Below, piece by piece: positions 1-12,100 of a stretch of DNA of 64,000 nucleotides. Numbering within the stretch: the first letter of the stretch is position 1; the number at the start of each line of letters is the position of its first letter. The DNA is taken from contig NC_092564.1 in NCBI RefSeq assembly GCF_037975245.1, positions 17,719,984-17,783,983 on the forward strand. Reading direction: 5' to 3'. Made by a program: the position numbers and the translations under genes. Below the pieces are notes generated by a model. It searched no databases. It had not been told where the DNA came from and saw nothing but the letters and a program-made list of their open reading frames with translations. Origin of the DNA: Apostichopus japonicus. Its lineage: Eukaryota > Echinodermata > Holothuroidea > Aspidochirotida > Stichopodidae.

Positions 1-299
1 TAGGTCTAACCTGTAACAATAATAATATTAATAGATCCAGCTGTGCGAGGAATATGGTCTTAATTGCTATATTTTATAGTAATATAGTTGGGTTATTTTG
101 TCCTTGTCTTTCTCTCTTTGTTATTTTCTTTATATTTATATATAATTTTTTGGTGCAAAATACGATATTTATTATAAAAATCTTTAGTAATAAATACCTC
201 AAAGAAAATGGATGGGCAGTATATGGACGTGCTTCTAAAACTTATTCTTATAGCTGACAATAATCAAACGCAATGGGGAAGGGTTGTATAATTTCTCAC
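1..299. other. Intron 4 (partial) of the ACE-like gene
   Basis: The sequence left of the exon at 300-443 begins on the minus strand with a splice donor (GTGAGA, read leftward from 299). I see no fifth exon of the M2 peptidase in the remaining bases, so this is intron and the gene continues beyond the window. Confidence 0.7.
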
Positions 300-443
300 C
301 GTTGGCGGCTGCACCTATATTCTTTAATTCCACGTAACGTTCGTAGTCCTCTCTGGCAGGGGCGCCCACTGCATCACGCCATTCATCCCACGCCCAGTAC
401 AGTTCATCGTAATTTCGCGAGGTCGCCATGATGCGTGTCAAAC
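300..443 (-). CDS. ACE: ACE-like gene, exon 4
   Basis: 144 nt, entered in phase 1 after acceptor ...AAACAG (446-444) and left at donor GTGAGA. Encodes LTRIMATSRNYDEL, then WAWDEWRDAVG and a YERYVELKN segment, the best conserved part of the M2 fold in this window. Confidence 0.92.
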
Positions 444-2195
444 CTGTTTAAAGCAGAAATACATTAGCCATATATCGGAAGGAGTGGATGTAGGTGTTAG
501 ATACAATACAGTGACCGTGCGGAAGGCGTATTAGTTTACATTCAGTCGGAAAAGAATAAGACCACTCCTTCGACCCAGGAGGCCTAAATGTGCGTTAAAT
601 TGAGGGGGGGGGGGGGGAGAAGTGGCACGACAATTACAACTCATCTTTAAATGATTTACCTGGTTCAAGTTCATAACAGTCGTCAGCGGTTAAGCAAACC
701 TGCCCTGATGAATATCTGGTCTCCATCTTAGCCAGGAGAGTGCTCAACTGAAAAGAGAAAGAGTAAATAACTACTTTATTTTGATAATACTTGAGGAAAG
801 CCAAGGAAGGGAAGGGAAACAATTAATAGAGGGATGGAAAGGGGGAGGCGAAGTGGTTGGCCGAAGGGATGAGGGGGGGGGGGGAGCAGAGTGGAGAGTA
901 TTTATAAAAAAAATCGTTATATATGAGCACTTACTTCTTCAAATAGTTTATCATCTTCTATGGCGGCATCACCGATGTAAAGTAATTTTTCTAGTTGTCT
1001 GTTCGTGTCTTCAGAAAAACCTGTTCTGTTAAATTTCTTAGCTTCTACTTGAAACCCTTTAGCGAAGGCTGCACTCTCAAGACTTGCAGCAATCTTTGAA
1101 GAAATGTGAAGATAATCAATACAGTTCGTAATATAACGAACAACGATCAATGTGTGATGATGGCGAATGAGACATTCATTTGCAGACAAAAATAAAAGCA
1201 AACTCATCAACCAACCCCTCCCCCCCCCCCCTCCAGCTAGCGAAACACAGGATCCCTGCCTGATGTGAATACGTTTTTGTAATTAATTTTGGAGAAAAAC
1301 CAAAGCAACCCAAGACTTGTTTACAATTAGTTTCATAGCATATTCCTGGTACAAAACATTTTACTCAATGTAGTTATTTCGTTGATAGACACGTTTTCAT
1401 ACACTGTTATATCTATCTGCTTCTGCAATGGATCAGTGGTAATACGCGAATAGTCCAACAAAAGAACCAACATCTGAGAATGTAAGTCATTTGGTAAATT
1501 CAAGACATTTGTAACCAATTATGTAAACGAATTATTATAGACGTTTAAGTTAGAGAGCTGCTTAGTCCTTAAAGATGAATGTAGATGATGCCGTCTGCTG
1601 TTCGGACTATAGGATTGTTAAAGTATCTGTAACTCCATTGTTTCATAAGTGTTAAAAACTCAACGAAATTTGTTTGAACTTCAAACACAATCAACAGAGC
1701 AGTCACGGATGACATGCAAACGTAGCCGACTAGGTGACATATTTGTAAAAAATTTACATTTTTAAACATGTTTCAAAAAAGTATTATTATTATTTTCTAT
1801 TTACATTTTTAAAATTTAACTTTTTAAACATGTTACTTCAGGATATAAAAGTCCTTAGGTTTGTTTTGTGTTGCTTCTGAGGAGGAGTCGACATAATGGT
1901 CTGTGCGTTAGGCTAAGTAGTCTAGCCACTTTAATTGATGAGCCTATATGATGTTTTTACTAAATAAAGGACTTCCGCTTTGTAGACATAATAATACAAC
2001 ATAGGCTGTGAGTAGTTGTTTTATACCAGCCAACATATGAAAACTAACTTGTGACAATAAGCATTTTGTATAAGCTACGCTTCAAAGGAAGTCACTTCAG
2101 GACACAAATAGTCATGGGCCACCCTTTATCATTATGTTAAACTAATCAAGACTTATCACTGATTGAGAATCGACATTTATATATATATGTATATA

Positions 2196-2252
<57 letters not shown>

Positions 2253-5200
2253 CCCATTGTTTTATCATTATATACTTGGCTTTGACAGGTATACTCTGAG
2301 GGACTAAAAAGCAGGGCTATAGTCGAGTCGATATATCACAAGTTCGAGTCTAGGCCAAGTCCACTATGAAGTGAAACAAAACCGATCTTTCCATTACGGT
2401 AACAGGAAATTGGCCGGAGGGGACTTTGCGCCCCCCCCCCCGCCACCCGCTCCCATCCCACATTTCAAAGTAAGTGGAGCATAAGCACGTTTCTACACCT
2501 ATCCTTTTCAAACTATAGGGAATAAAAAAAACGAGTGGCAGCTATCAATCAGGTCAACATTTTCACTCTGTTTTGTTCACCTGTTAAAGTCATAATGTGT
2601 TTAATTTGATATTGTTTCTTCAGGAAGATGTTGTTCCATAAGTTACAACTCCCTGCCTTCTCACAGAATTTTGACAAACCGTCGCGGAAGTTTTTAACAT
2701 TTCATACGATACAGGTTTACATCAGGTTAGTTAAATGACCTTCACCCAATGGTATATATACCTCTCAAACATGAAGTTGTTTTAGGAAGTTGTCAGATAC
2801 AGGTTGTGCAATGTACTTTGAACTGTGTTGATTAGCTAATCATACTTATCTCACAAAAGGAGACCCTGATTTCAGATCCTAGTGAACCCCATAAGTCCTA
2901 AATTTGTTTGACTTTAGTTCCAAACTGTTAGCGGATCTTAGTTGCCATCGAGCATGGGGTTCTGCTTGTATATGGAATTTTAATTTTGTTGTTTGTTTGT
3001 TTGTTATCGGGTAGATTGCATAAAGTCACAATACACTTAAACAACTATCCCATATGGTGTGCTTCAACCCCGTTAAATGTCATATAGGGTAAAGTTAACA
3101 AGTCTTATGCCTATTTTGTTCACATATCAAACCGTATTGTAGTTTGAAAGTTTTGGTAAACAGGAAATATCATATTTAAAGAAAAGTCATCTAAGATATT
3201 GCTGGGCACGGACAGCTAACAACCAGAGTCACACTCAACCCCAGTTCCCAGCAGGCTGCGCAAGTCTAATTAATCTTAATAGTCTCCCTCCGCACTTCCT
3301 TCCACAAATCTATAACACTAAAATCAAACCTATATCATTACATACGGCAGTATATGCCTCCCAAAGTTATTCTTAGTATCAAATTTCCAAATTAAACATC
3401 ATTAATATTAAAGCCCTTAGAATTTGCCTAACATCCCTATAGTTATATTGCTACCAAAAAGCTGCTTGAAGTAGCAAAACACAATATCCCTCTCTTTGAC
3501 CAACTTATTGTTTCAAACCAAACTTATTTAAAAAAAAGCACTCTTAAAACTCGACCCCTTATTCAAAATCTCCTTTTTAAGTATACATAATTAATAAGGC
3601 ATATTGAGAAAATAATTTAAATCCTCTCTAGATGAGCTGGACATTTTTGTATTGGGAGGAGGCTGCTGCTCTGGGAGAGGGAGGGGGTGGGTCTGTTTAG
3701 GAATCTGGTGGCTAGAGGGCTTCTATTTACTATCTTAGTTCTCCTCCCGGGACCATGTGGTTGCCAGGTCTGGTGCAGCCTCCCAGTATTTAAGCTTCCC
3801 TTTGTTAATGTTTTGAATGCTTCCACTCTGTGTATATTTCTTTGTCTTCGTTACCGTTACCGTTGTATGTACGCATTAATATTAAAATAGTCTGTTTTGA
3901 AGAAAAAATATGCTAACCTGTCGGAGCCGTGCTTTGCATGTCTCGATCAAGCTTGCCCCCCTAACCCCCTACCCCCCTATCTTCTCCCATGACACTATGA
4001 ATTTATTATGACATGTCATTTTGGTCCACCAATATAACCTCCGTAAGAATGAAAAACTAAAAACCAAGAGCAGATTCGTAGTGTAGTATATCACATCTGA
4101 TAAAGAGGGGATTATTTTCATTAAACCTCATTCATCACCTTAATCCTCCTGACAAGAGTGTAGTCTAGTTCTAAAGATTTTTTCTTAATTGAATGTCGTC
4201 GCGGTTATGCTTTTTATTTAAATGTCTACAATAATATTTAACCTGTCTGGTGGTAACACACAACTCGACTATCAACTGTAATACACAAACTACACTAAAG
4301 AGTGAACACATAATAATTCCCAAATTGAGCGTCTTTTATGTTACATTGAATCAACGTGTTTTAATACTAATATCCTGTCTACGTCATAATCCCTGTGGCT
4401 AACTCAGTCAAACATCACTTATATGGGAGTGTTAGGGAGTGTTAGCTCAGTGGTTAACCCCGGTACCTTTCAATCATAAGGTCCCGAGTTCGAGTCACTC
4501 CAAGATTAATATTTATGGTCCAGTTACAGAGTTGTTGACAATTGACAATTCATAATCATGGACGTTAAAATATGAAACTAAGAGACTGACTTCGGACAGC
4601 TTACGACTTTGATAAAGCCAATGATGGCTTCTTCGCGAGTTTCTGCTTGCAGGAGGATCTAAAATACATACATACACACATACACCCATATGGTGAGTGT
4701 GTTATGCAATGTTGCAACATACATATTGTCGGCGTGATTAAAAAAAATGCCAGCTGCACTGGAATTGCTACCCTAATATTTAGTCATAGTTACAATTGTT
4801 TACCTTTCAGGCTACTCAAACACATACCCTTTACTCAGGTAATTAACAGTTATTACGTAACAATGAATAATCTAGGGTTCACCATGGAGCTATTAATAGC
4901 TCCATACATGGGTTCACTGAAGAGGACCGTGGGCCTTGACAGCTCCATGGAATAAGACTATGGAACGCGAAAAGGGCAAACTTATTTCGTTGCTAAGTAT
5001 AAAGGCATTGAAGACTCGCCCCAAACAGCGTGCCGCCATCTTTAAAAAGCTAACTTTCCGTTGCTTGCAAGTGAAGTTTTTTCTTGTCGCTACAAAATGC
5101 AGACAGTAATGAAACGTGATACCTTGTTTTCTTTAGCTGGACCTGAGATGTCCATCGCTGTATCGTTTGTACACTGTGCTGTGGGTATTGACCGCAGCTG

Positions 5201-6684
5201 TATGTACTGACTGTACACTGGTGTCTAATTGCCGACGGTAACGAGCTGTGTGTGTATTTTATGGGATCGATGGTGGTGTCTAACACTTCTGTTACACCTC
5301 ATTCGAAACTAGGTCAGATTACCGGCATTAGACGTTTCTTTTTGCGCGAGTCTTCACACCCGTTAACGTAGGTTTAGACAACGACATAAGTTTAGACAAC
5401 GAAATAAGTTTGCCCTTTTCGCGTTCCATATTATAAGACACATGCATGCATGCCTACTTATGAATTCTCGAGGTTGGACTTGACCAGAGTAGCATGTGAG
5501 TGACCATACCTTATGGTCACCGTGATATCCATATTTATTAGGGTTTTATGAGGGATCCTTTTTCAATTTTAAGCTCGGGTTTTAAGATGTCGGTGCGCAG
5601 ATAAATGTCAAATTGTTTATGGTCAATCTTCTGTCTTATGTCTGTTGGCTGTGTTACATAAGTTCCTTTTGTAGGGGATGTCGACCAAGAAAGAAGCAGT
5701 TTCCAGGGGCAAATTTTTGTTTTCATGGATTTGACCCTAACCTTGCCGGGCCATTCCCTTTAGTCTAGCTTCAAATGATAAAGACATATTTCGAAATTGA
5801 GACCATATGTATTAGGAATAGGCAAATTCCAACATTGTGAATACTTTTGACAGTGAGATAAACCAAGGCTTACGCCATATTTCGTTTGCAGGCGAGTTCA
5901 AGTTTTTTTTTCTCTTTACAACAAATTTGTACTACTGAAAATGCGCGGTAATCTTTACTTTTAATCACAATTGAGAACATTTTATCTCAAGTTCAAATTT
6001 CTTAATATCCTGATAAATTAACTTGTAATACAATAGTTAATTGCCCTACAAATTGCGAGCCGCATTGTCTTGTTTGGTGATAAAGAACGCTGTATTAAGT
6101 ATTGTTTCTGGTATAATGAACACTCCCTGTCTCTATACCTGGTCAGTATGGTCTCAAGGGCCACATCCCAAGCTTGACCCTTGCACCACTTCACATCACA
6201 CAAACATATATACTGTGAACCGATACTAAATCTAAGCTTCTTGGTCAGAGTTTACACTGAATTTTTAATTAATAAACCAATGATCCAAGCTTTCGATTTC
6301 AATTGGAGTTGTAGTCTATTATCTTACTGACAAATAGGTTCCCATACTCCCCCACCCCCCCCCCCATCAAGTACAGTATATGGATCCGTCGTATGACCCT
6401 TATTACTCTTGTGTGCTTGTGCAGTGCTGTTTGCAGTTATGAGCATCATGATAGCAACACATTTAACAATCATTATGTCATCTTACCATGGCCTCCTCGT
6501 GCTCTTGAGTAATATCAGTGTTGTAGGTCCAGGAAACCTCGGTAGTCTGCGGGTATATAATTTGTGCCTGTTCGTTGTAGTCGGCCAAGAACATGATTGC
6601 CTCCGTTTCGTTGCCATTGTTTCCAGCAATGACTGAAGATGCCACAAGAGGTAGTAGTAAGACTGTCAATAAGTACGCCATCAT
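300..6684 (-). CDS. ACE: Angiotensin-converting-enzyme-like peptidase (M2 family), 5' part, four exons
   Basis: N-terminal 196 residues of an ACE-like dipeptidyl carboxypeptidase, joined from 6684-6487, 1093-935, 747-660 and 443-300. Seen: start codon at 6684 (a second ATG follows directly), a hydrophobic signal peptide (about residues 1-19), then the helical N-terminal part of the M2 fold with the family-typical stretches YSSGQVC (exon 3), MATSRNYDEL and WAWDEWRDAVG (exon 4). All junctions are GT/AG with matching phases (0, 0, 1, 1). Known of the family: secreted or membrane-bound zinc peptidases that trim two residues from peptide C-termini, e.g. neuropeptides and vasoactive peptides. The HEXXH zinc site would lie in later exons off the left edge, so activity, number of catalytic domains and any membrane anchor cannot be judged. 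Intron 1 is 5.4 kb. The choice between ACE and ACE2 types is open; the symbol marks the family only. Confidence 0.88.
660..747 (-). CDS. ACE: ACE-like gene, exon 3
   Basis: 88 nt; acceptor TTTCTCTTTTCAG, donor GTAAAT. Encodes METRYSSGQVC and DDCYELEPG, matching the M2-family Y-S-T-x-x-V-C region and the L-x-P-G that precedes the exon 4 motif. The two cysteines correspond to a disulfide known in ACE. Confidence 0.9.
935..1093 (-). CDS. ACE: ACE-like gene, exon 2
   Basis: 159 nt, phase 0 at both ends; acceptor TTTCTTCAAAG, perfect donor GTAAGT. Encodes a charged helical stretch with an N-glycosylation sequon (NRT). The ORF continues upstream of the acceptor only by chance. Confidence 0.85.
2178..2251. 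repeat. AT microsatellite
   Basis: Nearly pure (TA)n with a few TG interruptions at the left end. Confidence 0.95.
4435..4671 (+). repeat. tRNA-derived SINE, copy 1
   Basis: Starts with a tRNA-like head: A box GTTAGCTCAGTGGTTA (about 4441-4456) and B box GAGTTCGAGTC (about 4486-4496), followed by a tRNA-unrelated body. The same roughly 230-bp unit occurs inverted at 54984-55205, with matching blocks such as TCTGCTTGCAGGAGGATCT near the 3' end, so it is a dispersed element rather than a working tRNA. No 3' CCA-type end or proper acceptor-stem pairing was seen. A short CATACA repeat follows the 3' end. It sits in intron 1 of the ACE-like gene. Confidence 0.8.
4959..5430. mobile_element. MITE with 32-bp perfect terminal inverted repeats and TA target duplication
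   Basis: Bases 4961-4992 (beginning TGGAACGCGAAAAGGG) are the exact reverse complement of 5397-5428. Both ends are flanked by TA (4959-4960 and 5429-5430), as expected for Tc1/mariner-like insertion. Inward the arms keep a partial inverted match (GAAGACTCGC / GCGAGTCTTC). The interior has no transposase ORF, so this is a non-autonomous element of about 468 bp. Confidence 0.85.
6487..6684 (-). CDS. ACE: ACE-like gene, exon 1 with signal peptide
   Basis: 198 nt, phase 0 at its donor (GTAAGA). The start codon at 6684-6682 is followed directly by a second ATG; upstream in-frame sequence lacks signal-peptide character. A hydrophobic core LLTVLLLPLVASSVIAG predicts secretion. The region ending SWTYNTDITQEHEEAM matches the M2-family W-x-Y/H-x-T-N/D-I-T motif. 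Confidence 0.88.
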
Positions 6685-6966
6685 GACGGTCCGAATATCG
6701 TTGTGGTAAATGAGAGCTTCCAAATTAAGGTCTTCTGTTTTCCAAGTTAATCTGATTAATTGCTGCACCACCTTTGTAAACATTTATCGTGGCAGTCAGT
6801 CCAAAGGTATAACTGAATGAATTCACACCGCTATCAACAGAACTGTTATGGTAACGGTATCGGAACAATAATCTTTTTTTTAATTTTTTTTTTAGAAAAC
6901 TATGTAATGAAACTGAAGAAGAAGATGCAGGGTTTCGTGGAAAAAAAAACGAAAGAGAAAAAAAGA

Positions 6967-7078
6967 TGACGTCACAATTGGTCTATCGTAACACACTACA
7001 GGGAAGATACCCCGCGCTTGTCAGCTTCCTGTAACAGATTCTTGGTTGACTCATGGAGCTATAAACATGGTTGACTCA
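6967..7078. promoter_or_regulatory. Candidate upstream control sites of the ACE-like gene (CRE and AP-1-like)
   Basis: TGACGTCA at 6967-6974 is a perfect CRE palindrome, closely followed by ATTGG (reverse CCAAT). TGACTCA occurs at 7047-7053 and 7072-7078. They lie 280-400 bp upstream of the ACE-like start codon. Binding is inferred from consensus only; the transcription start is unknown. Confidence 0.35.
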
Positions 7079-7591
7079 CTGAGTTAGTGTAGATCAGTGG
7101 GTTGACTTCATTTAGAATAGCATTAAACTTTGTCGAGAGGCTGATTTGGTTGTCAGTGTGAAACTGATCCGTGATGATGTCAACTATCTATGTATGTTAC
7201 TATTCAAACATCACTGATGACTATTTAAGTGAGTAGTATCCGGTCATACGTGTCCTACAGTACGAGATCAACCATGAGACTAATCTATAAAGGAAACTCG
7301 TCTGTTACCGCTTTATTCACGAACGGCGTTACCTTGGATGCATGAAAGCATAACACTATATAATATGTCAAGTCCGTGCACATTCACAGGAACATGAAGA
7401 GAGTAAGAGGTGGAGGAGAGAGTGTGAGAAAAAAGAATGGCCGCAGGGGATGCACAAATGGTTGATGGAGGTGCCGCGAAATAACTACACAGAGGTTGGC
7501 TCGTCAAAATGAAGCCCAAGAGACATTGCAGGCCTATAGTGAAACACCATCTATAGAGTATTCCCTAGGAAAAATATATATAGCAATCCAG

Positions 7592-7680
7592 TACACACAC
7601 ACGCACGAATATATATATATATATGTGTATGTGTATGTGGGTGTGTATTTATGTGTGGGTGTATGCATGTTTGCATATGT
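7592..7680. repeat. Compound CA/TA/TG microsatellite
   Basis: ACACACAC, then (AT)n, then an imperfect TGTATGTG run. ORFs reading through it on both strands are low-complexity artefacts. Confidence 0.9.
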
Positions 7681-8331
7681 ACCCGGATAGATGCGTTTAA
7701 CAAATATTTTGACGAGGATTGTAAAGAATGTGTGGCTTTGTGTGTCCACCGAATTAGATGCTCAGACATATAAGCCTATATACACGACGACTACTTTGAT
7801 TCTATAAGTTAAATTTGGACAGAGTGGCGAATAGACTTGAGAGGGATTTGGAGCGTTAAGTGGCTGAGTCCCGTGGTTAATCAGATAAGTCAACTTGTAC
7901 AGTTCAATGAATTGATTTAACAATGAAGCATGTAGCCTGTGCGATATATACTCTAATAGGACCTAGAAGCGGATCAGGAATTACGTCTTGAGAATGCAAC
8001 CGACGAATAGGGTTTAGTAGAGGGAGCTGTTGTTAAAAGTGAACAGCGCTTTTGCTGAAGTAATCCCTTTTAGGTACATTCCAAGGAAACCTCCAGGAAC
8101 TTGTTTCTCTCAAAAGATATATGATTCTGCAGCTATTGCGTATACATGTTACGTTGCTCTATCCAAATGGCTATTACGTAACTGTAGCGAAATCGGAGCC
8201 TCCTGCATTATTCTCAATGTAATTCTTTCGCGTTACATATTTCCCAATTGCGCAACGGGTCCCTTGTGACATTTGCAATGTAATCATTTTAGTAACGACT
8301 TTCAAATGTATAAATTGAAGGCCCTCTTCAT

Positions 8332-8612
<281 letters not shown>

Positions 8613-8900
8613 AACTTGAAAAATCCGGAACATATTATTAACACTTCATTTGAAGCCATAAAAGTCTAATGTTTTCCAATTGTATAGTTAAACAACCTGG
8701 ACAGATAGCAGTGTCTGCAATATACCAATATTAATTAGTAACATATATAAAGACATTTCTTAAGACTGACGAAACCATTAAAGATGTTTCCACTTTTTTT
8801 AGAAAAAAAAATCGGTACAATATCCAAATGACTAAACTGAATATCGAATGTTTTGTCATTGTTACGATGGTGGTTGGCCTTCAGATTTCCTTGTGTTGAA

Positions 8901-9030
8901 CTTGTACCATCACATACAACGTAAGTAGATGCATGCGATGGTTTATCAACTACGCATGCGCCCTTTTGATCTTGTAGCATATACCACGCAAGAAGATGCA
9001 TCCGATAGTTTATCAACTACGCATGCGCCC
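8901..9030 (+). repeat. 70-bp direct duplication upstream of the peptide-gene TATA box
   Basis: 8901-8964 and 8971-9030 are imperfect copies (both begin CTTGTA and share GTTTATCAACTACGCATGC). Each carries CTACGCATGCGCCC, at 8950-8963 and 9017-9030, close to the NRF-1 consensus with two mismatches. They lie 50-130 bp upstream of the TATA box, so they may act as paired control sites; that role is inferred. Confidence 0.6.
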
Positions 9031-9078
9031 AAAGAACAAATGCATACACATTAATTTTCAACCCACATCTTCTAAACC

Positions 9079-9087
9079 TATAAATAG
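9079..9087 (+). promoter_or_regulatory. TATA box of the small Cys-rich peptide gene
   Basis: TATAAATAG, a near-ideal TATA box. Transcription should start about 9108-9112, about 85 bp before the start codon at 9196 and in the same exon. Confidence 0.65.
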
Positions 9088-9107
9088 AGGTTGTCACGTA
9101 ATAACAG

Positions 9108-12100
9108 GTTCAATCGATATCCTTCAAATTCAGCAATAAGAGAAGAGAACCTATTTTTTCGCCGTCTTCAACGAAAGAAGATACATAAACCAATAATGGT
9201 GAGTTAATATACATATCGTTACTTCTTATAGCAAAATGTCATTTTGTAGAACTTGCATTTTGTTAACAATTCAGGCTTCTACTCGACATAAAAGAATGTT
9301 TCTAAGTATGTTAGTCTGCTCTAGTAGACACAACTTTGATGGATGTTGGAAGTAAATATTTGAATATATAGATTTGTATCCTATACATGAGTTCTCCAAA
9401 ATATAATCAACTTTGTATGTTCTCATGACTATATATGCTGGAACATGGCATGTTAATACTCAACACGTGGATCCTGATATTAGCACAAATGACACATAGC
9501 ATCTGAGCGGAGGTCCTTGGGTTGAGCCCTGGTCGGGTAGTATATAGTAAGGGTTTCTTCAGAAGCAACCCATAGTTTTCCCCCTTTTGAAGTGGTATCT
9601 AACATGCAGGTTAAACTCCATGGATTGCCAACAAAGGAGTGACGAGTAAATGAACTAGGACTGCGAGTATTTCAGTATAAGTATTCTCTGTGGGTCCCCT
9701 GTTTTTGGAGGCCGGGCAGGGGCAGGGACTGGATGAGGGGCGGGCGGGGAAATAGACAGGGGCATGAGCAGAGGCAAGGGTAGGAGTAAGGGGTGGGACA
9801 GGGGCAGGGGGAGGTTCAGTGGGGTGACTTTTCCTAAAGGAGTATCTATCATTTGGCTCTCCCCACGGCTAAAAATTGGCATGCTTATCGTCGAAATGTA
9901 TACTATATCCTTCCCAAGGTGACTATTTACCAGCAATAGTTTGGGAGTATTCAGTTATGCGTACATAACCGCTTTCACACAATCGCCTTTTGCATGCAGG
10001 TTCTTTCCTCGCGCAGTGAAATAATACAATTTCATGAAGTATCGTGTTCTATAGCGTCTCAGATTTATACGTTGTGCTCCACTTAGTTATAACATATACT
10101 CCGGTGAATTTCATTTAGTTTCACCTTACCCGCAAAAAAATATATACATTATCACGTGATCTTCTTCGATTCTAGAATTTATTTATCATAAGTACACTTT
10201 TAAGGGCTGGTCCGATTTGAGTTAACTTTTTTGAGATTTGAGGCATTAGTATTCAATGAATTCAGTGAATTTTATATAACCGTTAAGCCATTACTGTCCG
10301 ATGCATTTGATATATAACTTATAAAAACGGCTTTTTAAAGTTTCTAAACGGTTTCATACACGGAACCCTTGTTTTCTTTGCATGAGGTAGATCTAGTATA
10401 CAGAATAATACAAAATATAAGTTTGCGATTGATCTAACCAAGAAACCCCAATAGATTACTATAGGAAGAGTTTGATTAGCAGGTAATTAATGTTAACCCC
10501 GTTCGGTAATTAACATTTCACTTCTCAAAATATAGTTTTATAGATATTACGTAATAAAAAATAATAAACTAAAGGTTTTACTACTCGGGGACCTTGAGAA
10601 CTATAACCCTAAAGTCTCTTAAATATATATACAGTCTCGTAAATATCATGAAAAAAAGTGAAACGCAAAGTTACCAAACTTTGTTTTAGATGAGTTATAA
10701 TTCAAATAAATACATACCCAGGGATGTGCCCAGGATTTCCTGAGTGCTGGGTATACTGATCGCCGTCCTGGGGAAGGGGTCTAAAGTGGAGGGGTATCCC
10801 CCTCTCCTTTGTGAAATTTTTCGATTTTTGAAGGAACTCATATGCCAAATGCTGGCACTTGTGTAGCACATACACAAGTACTATAGTTTTGCTAACAATT
10901 TACATTTTTAATTTTTTAGTGAAATATATTACGCACCTGGTAAAAGTTATTAGTTTGTATCAAAGAGATTTTATAAGGGACCGATTGAGAGCCGTAAGTA
11001 ATGTTTCTCGCATGCGTAACTGATGCATTATTAGTCTGTATGATTTTCGCATATGCTAGGCCCAATTTATGTTGAATATATTGTTAGGAATGTCGGGAGT
11101 TTAGATGCAAATAGTGCTGGGCGGGATTCACGATTTTTAAGAGAGTGCTGGGCGGTAATTTTTAGTGCTGGGCGGGGCCGCCCAGTGCCGCCCAGCGTGG
11201 CCACATATACCTGCATACCGGTATGCATATACACCATCTATAATTCATGGGTACACCGTTATGTATTATATTCACACATAGCATCTCAGTATGCGGATAC
11301 CAAATCGGAAAATTCATGCAGTATACACTAGTTGTAAAGCTGCAGAGTATACACCCACCAACACGCTATAATTTGTAATACTGTATACCTTCATGCACAC
11401 ACTTGAATTCCTAAAGTTCATTTCATTTTCTTCTAGGGGCATTTTCTCAACATTTTGTATTTTTCTTAAGTTTCTATTTTTTTTTTTTTTTTAGCTTTCT
11501 TTAAATGTTGGTCATTATGTTGAAAATGATGGTTCTTGCTGTTGTGAATTCTTAAATTTCATTTCAGTTTCCTTTTTTCTAGGGGCATTTTTCTCCATAT
11601 TATTTTTGGTAAGTTTAAATCAAAATAACATTTCCTAAGTCTGTAATTTTTATTTTGCTTTCTTTATAGGAGCGTCTTGTAATGTTGGTCATTATGTTGG
11701 TAATGATGCTTCTTGCTGCTGTTGTTGGTAAGAATTTTCTTTGGGAATTTCTTAATATTTCAACTTTTTAATTTACTTTACATGTTACAACTTATACCAT
11801 ATACCCTCCGATATATATCGTGATGCATATAGCTCCACATGTAAGGATTTTGCCTTCCATTTATATAACGTCCAATCATCTATACTATGTTTTTTGCAAG
11901 CTTAATTATAAATTGTCATAACTTGTACTGCTACTACGTTTTAGAGACAAACGAAATGAAGAGGGTTCAGTCAGGCTTCGGCTTGGTTAGAGGGGGTTGT
12001 ATAAGAACAAACATCGAAGGGCATTGGGATATGCGACATTAATTTGAGGAGGTAAACTCCAAAATGACCTTAAAGAATTCTCGACGAAATGGACCCACTG

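Larger units (their letters stand above)
1094..6486 (-). other. Intron 1 of the ACE-like gene (5.4 kb), repeat-filled
   Basis: No further coding exon was recognised here. It contains an AT microsatellite near 2178-2251, a tRNA-derived SINE at 4435-4671 and a TA-flanked inverted-repeat element at 4959-5430. Short ORFs inside have no family features. Confidence 0.65.

Noticed and set aside
1-299. Fifth exon of the ACE-like gene
   Set aside because: No continuation of the M2 fold was found on the minus strand left of 300.
4435-4500. A tRNA gene (A and B boxes present)
   Set aside because: The acceptor stem does not pair, the anticodon arm is degenerate and the sequence recurs with its long tail at 54984-55205, so it is a SINE head.
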